Below are positions 48,960 to 59,750 of a DNA stretch of 64,000 bases, piece after piece. Numbering within the stretch: the first letter of the stretch is position 1; the number at the start of each line of letters is the position of its first letter. The notes below the pieces were generated by a model that saw only the letters and a program-made list of their open reading frames with translations, had not been told where the DNA came from and ran no database searches. Location: NCBI RefSeq assembly GCF_020497125.1, contig NC_059075.1, positions 64,747,321-64,811,320 of the forward strand. Reading direction: 5' to 3'. The position numbers and the translations under genes are program-made. The DNA comes from Mauremys mutica. Its lineage: Eukaryota > Chordata > Testudines > Geoemydidae.

Positions 48960-50575
48960 TGTTAGCACTAAAAGCTAATACCACTATCCTACCGTAACAA
49001 GAGATACAGAGAGACTTCGAGGAAGGAGTTACATGTGATATTAGAATTCAGAACCAAGATTATTTTCACAGAGTCTGGAAGAACTATGGAAATAAGCAGG
49101 CGTGTACACCAGGGGCAGCGAGTCCAAGCATATTTGCTGGTGTTACTCTTGAGCTCACATCAAATATACCTCTAAGCAGGAGCAGGAAAAAAAAAAAAAG
49201 CTATTTTTTAAAGTTCAGTTCCTACTAGTTAAAATGGAGCACTATGCAAGTGTAGTATTTTAAGTTAGCCAATTAACAAAATATTCAAGTAGAGACAATG
49301 TCCCTTTAACTGACCAAAGGGCATCTAGCTCTTCCCACCACAAGTAAAGGTAAACTATATCTGTGATACAAGGCCTGAAGTGGTGGATTAACCAGGAAGC
49401 AAACAGAAGTATTCCCACATTTATAAGATCTAAGCTATACTTAGATCACACAAAATAGACACACTTTTCTACTGTTCAGTTTTTTTAGCATGCCTCTCCT
49501 TTCTATGGCTCTCTCATTGCTGTCCCTTTTGCCATTAAGCTTTGCGAATCAAAAATCTACTGTCACATACACTTGATGTAGCAGTTTAAAATAGCTGAAA
49601 TACTACTAACATCGAAGACTTCTGGGGTGGAAGAACAAGGAGATTCCCTTCTCCACCTAGGTTTTTTTAGTTGTGTATTTTCCTAACCAAAAGCCAAATG
49701 CATCATATGCACCCTTGCAAGCAATCACTTCCCAGGGTCCCAGGAAAGGAGAGGTCTGAACAAAGGGACTCCTCCATATGTGGATACATAAAGACAGTTT
49801 TTGGGAAGGATGGCAGGAAAGAACTACTGGACCCAGATTTGTTCCAAATGAGCTGGAGGCTCAGATGTCCATATAGGCTAAGGTATGTTTTTGATCAAAA
49901 TCAAAGCAAAACCTAGCATTCAATGGAATAACCTTTAGCCCTCAACATGAATAAAAAACAGTTGTTAAGGAAAAGACAGGGTTTACAACCTTTCATATCG
50001 AGGCCTACAGTGAATGAAATGTGTTGCTATCTTCACAGCTTGAAAAATTCACCAATTTAAACTTGTTTAAAAAAGGAACAAGTTTCTAGCCCTTGAAAAG
50101 ATCTTACTAATGTGAATCAATTCAATGATATAGTCCTGAGTGTGTAGAGAGATCTCCAGTACCTCTGCTATCCATAGCTTTCACATGCAACAGTAAAATA
50201 AAGTTAAAAAGAGAATAGGATGTTTTTTCTGCTGATGTGTAAAATTCTCTTGGAAGGGTGAAACTGACAAAGATGTCAGTTTCATTCTCTGGCTATTAAG
50301 GAGAGCTCTGAAGAGCAGAACTAGACACAGATACTGAAGCTATTCTCAGTGAAGGGAAGGCGGGGAGAGACATCTTGAAGAAGCTAGGAAGCTGTTTGGG
50401 GTGTTTGTTTGTTTTGGGGCTGGATTTATTTGGGGGAGGGGAAGAACGAACCAGAGAGAAGGAACTGAGTAGCAGGATTTCTCCAACAACAATTAGTAAA
50501 CTCTTAGATGAGGGAGAGAAGAGGGCACGTGCTCCTTCTCCCTTCTATCAGTCAGAAGAGCCTTGGTAGTTCAAG
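48960..50575. other. Intron 1 sequence without recognised features
   Basis: No exon, RNA gene or repeat that I can support. Short plus-strand open frames here have no recognisable domain or coding-like composition. Confidence 0.5.
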
Positions 50576-50583
50576 TTAATTGT

Positions 50584-51483
50584 TAGGGTTGCCAACCCTC
50601 CATCCAGGTTTTGCCGGGATTCTCCCAGAATTACACCCTATCTCCTGGAAGCTACTGAAGCCAAACCGGGAGATTTTAGGTGCTGAAAGTCTGGCAGCGC
50701 ACTGGGGCTGAAGCAGACTCCCTGCCTGAACTGGCTTCACGATGCTCCCAAAAGCAGCTGGCACATCCCTGCAGCCCCTAGGGGGCAGGAGTTCTCCGTG
50801 CACTGCCCCCGCAGCTCCCATTGGCCATGAACTGCAGCCAATGGGAGCTGTGGGGGTGGCGCTTGCAGGCACAGGAAGAGCCCCGTTTCCCCCCCAGGGA
50901 CGCAGAGACGTGCCAGCTGCTTCTGGGAGTGGCGCAGGACCAGGGCAGGCAGGGAGCCTGCCTTAGCCCCACTGCGCCACCAACTGGGAGCCACCCGAGG
51001 TAAGCGCCTCCCCGCCAGAGCCTGCATGCCACACCCCCTCCTGCATCCATCTCCTACCCAAGCCCGTAGCCCCCTCCTGCACCCAAATGCCCTCCCAGAG
51101 CCAATACCTCTCACCCCCTCGCACCCCAACCTCCTGCCCCAGCCCTGAGCTCCCTCCCGCACCCAAACTCCCTCCCAGAGCCTGCAACCCAACCCCCGCC
51201 CAGCCCAGAGCTCCCTCCTGCACCCAAACTCCCTCCCAGAGCTTGCACCCTGCACTCTCTCCTGCACCCACACCTTGCCCCAGGCTCAGCCCAGAGCCCC
51301 CTCCCACACTTCAAACTCCTCAACCCCAGCCCAGAGCCCACCCCACCCCCAGCCGCCTACCCCAGCCCAGTGAAAGTGAGTGAGGGTGGGGGAGAGCAAG
51401 TGACGGAGGGAGGGGGGATGGATGGAGTGAGCATGGTAGGGCCTCAAGGAAGGGATATTTAGGTTTGTGTGATTAGAAGAATT
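50584..51483 (-). mobile_element. hAT element, TAGGGTTGCC family, copy 1 (right end degraded)
   Basis: Starts TAGGGTTGCCAACCC. Near 51465-51480 it has TTTGTGTGATTAGAA, the inverse of the subterminal sequence of the copy at 62.2 kb, after which the expected terminus is missing. Interior is rich in CCCCAGCCC-type pseudo-repeats and holds inverted ATTGG (50820-50824) and CCAAT (50838-50842). Opposite orientation to the 62.2-kb copy. Confidence 0.7.
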
Positions 51484-51499
51484 TACAAGTGTATATTAT

Positions 51500-53750
51500 A
51501 GCTCTTGTTTTTATATTACCTTATGCAAAGTTACAGGTGGCTTTCACTAATGCATTAACATAGTAGGACTTTGAATGAAACTGAGCCTACACAAAATGTG
51601 TCAGTGATTAGAGTCCAGAGTTCAATACTTGGAGAATAGGTGTCTACAACATTGAAGTCACCATCACAAGTGATGCCATTCCAAATACTGAAATAACGTG
51701 GAGGCTGTACTACTGTCTCATTACCAAGCACTTCCATTGCATCACGGTTCCAGCATATTAGCAAGGAAGCATGGGAAGCTTGCACTGCTGATGCCATGTT
51801 CACATTCTGTGGCTAAAGAAACTAAAATTTCAATTATTCAGAGTACTTCTGAACTTTAAATATATAAAATATATTTTTAATAATGGTGAGTGAGCAGACA
51901 GGGCTGTAAGTAGATCATGAATTTCTCATTACTAGAATCAGTAATGTAATTAAAGCAATCAAGGACATCTTTAATTTTTTATTAAATTGGCAACTAAGCC
52001 TCCTTGCAGAAATAACATCTTGATGACAATAACTTTTGACACCAGTAGCATTAGTTCCCAAAATAGTTTTCCATTTGTTTTAATATTGGTCTTTTCAAAA
52101 TCTGGTTGAGCAAAATGTGTAGTTTCCTTTCCAAAGGTAACTAAAAAATTGTTTTAAAAACCTATAAAAAAAACAGCATTCAGAAGTCTGTATTCCTCAT
52201 GCAACAGTTAATTACAACACTGAATGTTAAACTGAGGCTGCACTACACAAGGTGTTAGTAACATCAATTGTAGCACAGGAATTACAGAACCTTCAACTCT
52301 TGCTGTGTGAATAAATGATTAATTTTTTAAAATATATATTTGAAGTTAAAGATGCATATTATGTCATCAAAGTAGCGATAACATGGTCAAGGCTGTTCTG
52401 GCTATTTCCATTTTAACTCTGATTTTACCTCACCTCCAAAATTCCTCCAATACTGTCCTTTTGCATTTCAAAGTCTGTATATTTAGTTTACAGTAAGGAG
52501 ATTTTTTGGCAAAACATGAGGCAAATAAGAAAGCAGTTTCTGAAATAAGGAAATGCTGTTGGTGCAATTCACCTTTGGAAAATTCTTTTATTATAGTTTG
52601 GTTAACCAACCAGAAATTTAAGCTTCGTTTGTTCAAGTCTTAGGCAAAATCTGGTGCACATGCAGATATATTCCAATATATATTTTAGTAGTTTTTTTTG
52701 GTCTGGACTCCAACGTGGAATGCTTTACAGAAAGTCTAATTTTATATACAACTGGTTGCAGAATTATGCTGGAGAGGCTTGTAAATTATAACAGAATTGC
52801 TCAAATTAATAGGATGTTACAAATATTCTGCTGGTGATTTGAATACTATGTTACCTAGTATTTTGTTAAAAATCTGCAGTCTTTTCACCACATCAGTGTT
52901 TTAAATACTTTCTAAAACAAGCAAAACTCCTAAGGTGAAAAACTTTAGACAATTCTGATTATGGGAGTCTTCAAAGTCTAGTCCTAAGTAGTACCACTGC
53001 CAAAGAATGAATAAATGCCCTTTTATATGTTGTCCTCAAATAATTTGCACATTTTTCATTTCACTTAACAGTACAGGTTAGCAAGAAAAATATAAAAAAG
53101 ACTGCAGAACAGGATGACCTCTGGAAGAGGAAACTGAAAAAGAAAATTGTTCTGGTCAGTATTGCCATTAAGTTCAATGTATGCAGGAGTGGGGTCGAAA
53201 TTAGGTCAACACAATCCTCATTATAGAATTTTAAGCTATTTTGAAGAAGAAAACAGATAAAACCACAATTTGCCATCATTCTGAGGTTCTCTTATATTCT
53301 TGGCACACTGGGATTTCGCTCAATACAGCTGCGTAACTCAAGGTGTGGATTTTCACCTTCTATGCAGGCAAAAGCAGCCCAAGAGGCAGCACACACAACC
53401 AAAACAGCAGATAGCCATTATCCTTCCCATTACTCTTCCCTCCATGCCCTGCCTCCCACTGCAACACACTTTACTGTTTAGCCCCTGATTCTGCAACTTG
53501 TTGTGCCCACACAAAGCTCCACTTTGTGAAGGCCAATGAGGGCCCTGTCTGCATCCCAATCCTGAGAATGGGAGGATTCCTCAGCAACATGATTATATCT
53601 CCTCTGTGTTGCTAGGGCTACAGCATCCAGTGAGCCTTCTTTCTCAGGAAATCTTTAGAGAGGAGCATGAAGACCCAGAAAACTATTTGCAAAGCAACTA
53701 CTGAGGGGGTGTCTGGCCCCCATAAAAAGTACAAAAGACTATAATTTAGG
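51500..53750. other. Intron 1 sequence without recognised features
   Basis: AT-rich, no recognisable exon, RNA gene or transposon ends. Confidence 0.5.
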
Positions 53751-53831
53751 CTTCTCTCTCTCAAGGCCTGACTATGCCTAGAACCTTAACTTCCACGCCT
53801 ATTGCAGTGCACTGGTGGTCGTGGCTTATCT

Positions 53832-54307
53832 CAGGGGTGGGCAAACTTTTTGGCCCGAGGGCCACATCTGGGTGGGGCAATTGCATGCAGGGCCATGAAT
53901 GTTGGGCTAGGGCAGGCAGTTGGGGGCTCAGGGCAGGGGGTTGGGGTGCAGGAGGAGGCTCAGGGCAGGGGGTTGGGGTGCAGGAAGGGTTGGGGGTGAG
54001 GGCTCCAGCCCAGCACCACTTACCTTGAGTGGCTCCAGGGTAGCAGCAGCACACAGCAGGGCTAAGGCAGAGAGCTCCAAGGGCTGCCCTTGCCTGTAGG
54101 TACCTTTCCCAAAGCTCCCACTGGCCGCGGTTCCACATTCCCTGCCAATGGGAGTGGCCGGGGGCGGTGCCTGCAGGCAAGGGCAGCACACAGAGCCCGC
54201 AGGGACGTGGTGCCGGCCGCTTGCAGCACAGCCACAGGGCTGGCAATCCCGTGGGCCAGATCCAAAGCCCTGATGGGCCGGATGCAGCCCTAGTTTGCCC
54301 ACCCCTG
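53832..54307. mobile_element. hAT (Charlie-like) element with perfect target duplication
   Basis: CAGGGGTGGGCAAACTTTTT at the left, TAGTTTGCCCACCCCTG at the right, and identical 8-bp flanks GCTTATCT (53824-53831 and 54308-54315). Internal AGCTCCCACTGGCC and CCAAT (54145-54149) match the module in neighbouring elements. Non-coding; in RBM25 intron 1. Confidence 0.9.
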
Positions 54308-54829
54308 GCTTATCTTCGCCTCACAAAGTAATACAGCCAGAGAGCATGCATGTGTGGAGAAAGTTGATAGAGACTCCCCATTTTTAACTAAAATGAAGGG
54401 AAAAACTATTCCCCTATAACAGAGAAAGCCTCCATCTCCTTCTCAGAGATGGTGTAGACGTATCCGGGGAAACAAGTGTTGTTTAAAAATATTCTTATCA
54501 AAACTTTTAAAACGCTGACTCCCTAGAGTCAGGTTGAAAGTTTTGTTAATCACAGCCAGCTAACATATTTTTGAATATGACTGTCCTTGCCCACATTTCA
54601 AAATCTCATTTCACATCATGTTAGTTAAAATGTTCTCTCACAATACATTTTACCAGAGTAGACATCATCAAAACCAATACAGTTTAAAAGCTAATTCGTC
54701 AGTCTTGGTCTATCCTAGTGGGATCCATAGCCAACTAACATTCTTAAACACCATGGGTTTGGGCCAGAGTAAGTGCTAAGTAGCCTACGCTGACACATGT
54801 AGCTAACACCACTCACTTCACAGGGCCAG

Positions 54830-55650
54830 GCAGTGGGGACGAAGAGATGCCCCCCCTCCTCCGTGGAGGCGGGGGGGGGGGAATGGATGGTTACGCTCCG
54901 CGTTTCCAAGCGAGAGGATGGCAGGTGGCCCCCACCCCTCAGCGAAGGGGCGTCCCCGCCTCCCCCTCTCATAGGGCAGAGACTCGCCGCTCGCTCGGGG
55001 GGGGGGGGATACACCGATGCACACCCCAGTGCGAGACTCGCCCCCACCCCCGGCGCTGGGCAGCCCCCTCGTGGTGCTCGGTGGAGGGGGCGGGTTCTCC
55101 CCAGGATGGGGAGCGGGGTTTCCTCGCGCACCCGGGGGGGGGAGGGGGGATCGCGTCTCCTCCGCGGGCGGGCGGGCGCCGATGGCGGCTTCTCTCCCCA
55201 CCTGCCCCCGGGACTCACCCTCCTTCCCTGAGGGGCAGGAGCCGCGTGCGTGGCACCGCCTCAGCCTCTCCTGCACGCGCCGGATGGGGAAGGCCTGTCC
55301 CGCTCGCCGCCTCCGCCGGGCTTGGGGGCCTCTAGGCCGCGAACACACCGCACAGAGCCAGGCGCGCCGCCGTGCTGTGCTGGGGGTCACGTGAGCCACC
55401 CTTCCGCCAGCGTCCCAGCCTGCACCGCGCCGCCCGATCATAGAGGCATCCTGGGAGTTCTGACAGAACGCCCACGCTATGCGCACAGAGGCACAAAGCG
55501 CGTCTTACCATAGAGTGGCGAGGGCTAGAAGGGCGTAGGGAGAAAAGGGGCGTCCGGCGCCATCTTTGCTGGGGGCAGCCAGGAGCGGTAACCACTTGAT
55601 TGACCCTTACTAGAATCGCCATCTTGAGGTCAAGTGACCGCGGGCTGCTG
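54830..55650 (-). promoter_or_regulatory. RBM25: CpG island promoter of RBM25
   Basis: Dense CpG and GC-rich sequence in an otherwise AT-rich region, at the 5' end of RBM25. Motifs seen: YY1-like CAAGATGGCG on the minus strand (55626-55617) and a second AAAGATGGCGC (55567-55557); a ZNF143/THAP11-like AACTCCCAGGATGC on the minus strand (55459-55446); a TCACGTGA E-box (55387-55394). This is a typical TATA-less housekeeping promoter. Divergent transcription to the right is possible but nothing in the sequence proves it. Confidence 0.8.
55509..55640 (-). other. RBM25: Candidate RBM25 noncoding exon 1
   Basis: Inference. The ATG exon starts only 15 nt before the ATG, so an upstream 5' UTR exon is needed. 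A minus-strand donor (gtaagac, 55508-55502) lies about 115-130 nt below two AAGATGGCG-type motifs that often sit at transcription starts. A competing donor, GG followed by gtgagt, is near 55218. The transcription start is not visible directly. Confidence 0.45.
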
Positions 55651-56262
55651 GCGTCTCACCTGCCTAACAGAAAAGCATCAGGGGGTTGGCGTCCCCCTCC
55701 CCGCATGGCGGCTCAGTATAGCCGCACCCCGTCCTCAGCCCTGGCACCGTCCTGCCTGCCAGGTGCCAGCGTAGCCCCGCTGCCCAGGGCCATGAGCCAC
55801 CCAGGACGTACTGGTGTAACACACAGCAGCTACTGCTGGTGGGGCCCACGGGGCGACAAGGGCACATGCCGCTGGCTTCCCTGGCCCCTTGCCTGCAGCG
55901 AAAGCGCAATAAGTTACATTTAAAAATACAAAACGCTGTCCCCTCCCCAGACTACGTTCCCCTGTAGGCAATTACTGTAGTTACCAGCAAGATACCATGA
56001 CATTGCCAGTGGAAGATATTCTATGATTCTACCTATGAGCATGAAGGGGAGGAAAGAGTTTGTCTTGTACAGACCATTAAAAGCTGGGCCACAGTAAGCG
56101 TAAGTTTGAGAATCTGTTTTACACAATAATTCAGCTCATGTCACATAAATCAAAAAAGGCATAACCTACCTCGCTATTTCTTTTTAAAGCTTTTCTTGGA
56201 TTATATACACAATATATAAAGATAAGCACAAGTCTTTGCAGGATCATGGCCAAAAGATGGAT

Positions 56263-56328
56263 GCATTGGTGGTCTAGTGGCGAGAATAGCTCCTTTCCAA
56301 GCAATTGACCCAGGTTTGATCCAATGCA
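56263..56328 (+). pseudogene. tRNA-Gly(UCC)-like pseudogene with T-arm deletion
   Basis: GCATTGGTGGTCTAGTGGCG followed by an anticodon loop CTTTCCAAG (anticodon TCC) and TTGACCCAGGTTTGAT. The acceptor stem GCATTGG/CCAATGC pairs perfectly. Compared with the 72-nt vertebrate tRNA-Gly(UCC) as I remember it, about 6 nt of the 3' T-stem are missing, so it should not fold as a working tRNA. Confidence 0.75.
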
Positions 56329-56349
56329 GGGAGGCATTTTCTAACAAGT

Positions 56350-56423
56350 ACCTACAGTGGTGCAACTGGTTAGTGCAGGAGGAAGTATTCCTGGGGTTGT
56401 GAGTTCAGGCCTCACCCAGAGCT
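56350..56423 (+). pseudogene. tRNA-Ile(UAU)-like sequence fused to CR1
   Basis: CAGTGGTGCAACTGGTTAGT carries the A-box-like part and GGTTGTGAGTTCAGGCCTCA the B-box. Spacing and T-arm match tRNA-Ile(UAU). The anticodon arm is diverged and the acceptor stem does not pair. CR1 sequence follows at once, giving a SINE-like head-tail arrangement. Confidence 0.6.
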
Positions 56424-56940
56424 TTCGTTTAGGTTGGACATTAGGAAAAACTTCCTGTCAGAGTGGTTAATCACTGAAATAAATTGCCTAGGGAGATCGT
56501 GGAATCTCCATCATTGGGGATTTTTAAGAGCAGGTTAGACAAACACTTGGAGTGGTTTAGATAATACTTAGGCCTGGTCTACACTGGGGGGGGGGGTTTC
56601 GAACTAAGGTACGCAAGTTCAGCTACGCGAATAGTGTAGCTGAACTTGAAGTACCTTAGTTCGAAGTACTTACCCGTCCTCACGGCGCGGGATCGAAGTC
56701 CGTGGCTCCCCCGTCAACTCCGCCACCGCCGTTTGCGGTGGTGGAGTTCCGGAGTCGACGGGAGCGCGTTCGGAGTTCGATATATCGCGTCTAGATGAGA
56801 CGCGATATATCGAACTCCGAGAAGTCGATCGCTACCCGCCGACCTGGGTGGGTAGTATGGACGTACCCTTAGTCCTACCTGAGTGCAGGGGACTGGACTA
56901 GATGATCTCTCAAGGTCCCTTCCAGTTCTATGATTCTATG
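56424..56940 (+). mobile_element. CR1 LINE 3' end, interrupted by a MITE
   Basis: TTTAGGTTGGACATTAGGAA, AAACTTCCTGTCAGAGTGG, GGAATCTCCATCATTGGGGA and, after the insertion, CTCAAGGTCCCTTCCAGTTC and the terminal TATGATTCTATG are standard CR1 3' landmarks. The element is split between 56570 and 56872. Confidence 0.9.
56571..56868. mobile_element. Harbinger-like MITE of three stacked hairpins
   Basis: Inserted in CR1 with a TTA duplication (56568-56570 and 56869-56871). Ends GGCCTGGTCTACACT and AGTATGGACGTACCC are imperfect inverted repeats. The interior has three successive inverted repeats, including an exact 23-bp stem (56770-56792 with 56798-56820). It keeps many CpGs. Confidence 0.75.
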
Positions 56941-57745
56941 GCCAATCCAGTCCACCCACTTTCAAGTCAAGGGGGGCAGTGTTCACAGCGAGTGTTGAAT
57001 ATACAACAACTAGTGCCTCAAGTCAAAGAGAGCAGAGGGTGCTCACACTACAAATTTACAGCTGCTTTGTAGTGGTCAGTTTACTCAATGTTGCAATAGT
57101 GAGAAGGGAGGCTTCAAGACAATTTTCAGGAGAGTATGGGATAATACCTATAAACAGACAAGTAATGAAGAGAGTAATGCTTGGGGCAAAGTTGCTGTCC
57201 TATGAAGAAATCTATTTCATATATTTTGTTACAAATACAATGCTGGAGAAATTTGCCAGATATTCTAGATGAACAATAGCCGTCACAGAGAGCCTGCCAG
57301 TTTTTGTTGGCCTGCCTTGTAGAGGCTGAGACAATATTTCAGTTATGACAGCACATTTACTCCTTGTCTTCTGCTAACAAGTTTGTCAATTCTGGCAGCA
57401 GGTTGGAACATTCAGCAACAAGATACCAAACTGAGTCCACTAACTTGTTTCACACATACTCCTGAGCAGTCAGCAGGCCAGTGAAAACATCAGTCTAGCA
57501 CACCATTTCCCTTTAAGCTGTTTCCATTAGATTTGTATAAATTATTAGCAAAGAAAATTATAGATTTGCATATGTACAAGGCTGAACAGTTTTGGCAGTA
57601 GAACACTGTTTTATGAATACCTGACTCTTTTAGAAGTAACATTTCTTTACTATAGGCTGTTAATTTAAATAGGATAATACATAGATTAGCTACAGTTATT
57701 TCTCCATACAATAGCTACAATTTATACTTCCCCATAACTAATAAA

Positions 57746-58220
57746 TAAGGCTATGTTTTAGTCACGGGTATTTTTAGTAAAAGTCATGGACAGGTCATGG
57801 GGGGTAAAAAAAAATTCATGGTCTGTGACCTATCCATGACTTGAACTATATACCCCTGACTAAATCTTGGGTGCTCTGGGGCAGGGGATGGCCCGGGGGT
57901 GCTGCAGATGCTCTTGGGGGGGATGGCCTGAGGGCACCATGGGTGCTTGGGGAGGGCAGCAGCGCACTGCCCGAGACCTCCACTGATGCAGGGGGGGCAG
58001 TGGCCCACAGCCCAGGACCCCCACTGGTGCTTGGGGGAGCAAGTGTCAGTGTGCGGCCCAGGAACCCTGCTGGTACCGGGTGGGGGCCGCAGTGGACCAA
58101 GACTGCCCCAGCAGTGGCCAGTGTGGTTGGCCCCAGCCAGACGCACTGGCCGCTGCAGAAGTCTCAGAGGTACCGGAAAGTCATGGAATTTGTTACCTCT
58201 GTGACAGACTTGCAGACTTA
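57746..58220. mobile_element. hAT element with perfect 8-bp target duplication
   Basis: TAAGGCTATGTTTTAGTCAC at the left and GTGACAGACTTGCAGACTTA at the right, flanked by identical CTAATAAA (57738-57745 and 58221-58228). Subterminal TCATGG-rich runs; GC-rich centre with CCCCCACTGG-type units. Open frames inside are by-products of composition. Confidence 0.85.
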
Positions 58221-58299
58221 CTAATAAATACAAATGTAACAGTTGCAGTATCTAGCACTATTAGTCATGAAAATGTTTTATGAACATTAATTTATCCAT

Positions 58300-59630
58300 G
58301 CAGTAGATCTGTGAGGCAGACAAATCTTATCTTAATTTTACAGATGGGAAAACTGAAGAAGAAAGAGAGGCAGGATTGAGAAACGTTAAATTCCTGGCTC
58401 CCATCTTGTGGTCTCAGATCACAGCTTGTTGCTTACTCCTTTTGAGACTATAGTCTTTCTGAAAAAAAATTAAAATAAAAATTCACAATACCACTTCCAG
58501 AGATACTAATAATTCACAAGACAATTGTAATTTATCCCCATTTTAACCCTTATTAAGAAATCCATGGTATTTTGATCCACACAGACACCAGTTCACCCAT
58601 TCATTATTAGCTATAGACATCTACCTATTGCTCTTTACTTTACCTTAAATATTTAGACCCCAGACTCCCTCCTCCCCCATCCCAAGTAGTCTCTCCGATC
58701 AAGAAACCATGTAAATTGTCCAAGTATAGAGTTCAGCAACACTCCCTTCCCACATCCACCTGCTCACCCATTATTCCAATATTATAAAAATTATCTTTCT
58801 CAAACCTAGCCAAATATGTTGGCTATTCATCCTTCCTTTGTGAGTCAGAGACCCCACCTTCCAGATGCCAATCACATATTCAGTTTATCCCAATCCACTT
58901 TATGTTTACTTGCTATAGGCCCCAGAATACTTTGCTCAACACAGCCTAGTACATTACTTAGTTATCAAAGAAAAGAGAGTTAACTTACCTGCAGAATGTA
59001 TTGAATTTCTAATTCCATTTTTGAAATTGTGGTTGTTATAAGTATACTACTATCTGTTATATAGATGGTGGGCAGCTATACAGAGTGCAGGGTTAAGGTG
59101 GTTTCTGAAATATGTAATGTAACATTTTCCAAATTTAAAGTCAGCACTAGAACTCAAGTCCTTCGTTCTAAAATCCTTGAACTAAAAGAAAGTCTTTGTT
59201 TCGGTGAAATATAGGTGAATCCTTATGTTCTTTCTAAGCTGCAGTCAACAATCAAAGGGTAGATTGCACTCTCTCACACACATTATAAACAATTATTTAC
59301 AACAATCATTAACTATTTACAGTCTGTTTTGTTCAATAGAGCCTACGCATTGGTTTTCAAGGAAGGGGACAGAAGGTCCAGGAATTGTCACAGTTCACCT
59401 TGAAGAGATTCTTTCCAATACTTCCCTCAGTGAAAGAGGGTTTGGGAAGGCAATGGGGGCTCTAAAGATATAGAGCATTGGTGATCAAGAAAGACAAAAA
59501 TGTTCCTATCTTTGTAGCTCCTGCGACGTCTACATTGATTTAACCCCATCCCCATTCTTCCCTAGCAGCACAGCTCCTTCACAACCAATGGTTGTATTGT
59601 TCCTCTTTCCCTGCCCCACCATGCTTTTGT
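58300..59630. other. Intergenic sequence without recognised features
   Basis: AT-rich; no exon or repeat that I can support. Confidence 0.5.
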
Positions 59631-59684
59631 GTCTAAATTTAATTGAATTAAATTAAGGGATTTAGGTGACTCAATCCCTTAAAT

Positions 59685-59750
59685 TTAGTGCCTCCATTTC
59701 CCCATCTGTAAAATGGGTGAAATAATCCTTGTACATTTATACCTTCCCCG
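59685..59750 (+). repeat. MIR/CORE-SINE-like fragment
   Basis: CCATTTCCCCATCTGTAAAA and following TGGGTGAAATAATCC match the well-known MIR core. A related TTGCCCTAGGTCACCCAGGA-like run in the opposite sense lies at about 59.88-59.95 kb. Confidence 0.6.

Noticed and set aside
50737..51383. Pro-rich and Gly/Trp-rich repetitive open frames
   Set aside because: They lie wholly inside the hAT element at 50.58-51.48 kb and come from its CCCCAGCCC-type internal repeats.
54715..55486. Long open frames in both strands of the right CpG island, up to 222 codons
   Set aside because: They arise from very high GC content with few stops, have no domain, and overlap each other in several frames. A promoter explains the interval better.
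56263..56328. Functional tRNA-Gly gene
   Set aside because: About 6 nt of the 3' T-stem are missing, so the T-arm cannot form although the acceptor stem pairs.
57784..58233. 149-codon open frame on the minus strand
   Set aside because: Contained in the hAT with perfect CTAATAAA flanks; no transposase motif and overlapping frames on both strands.
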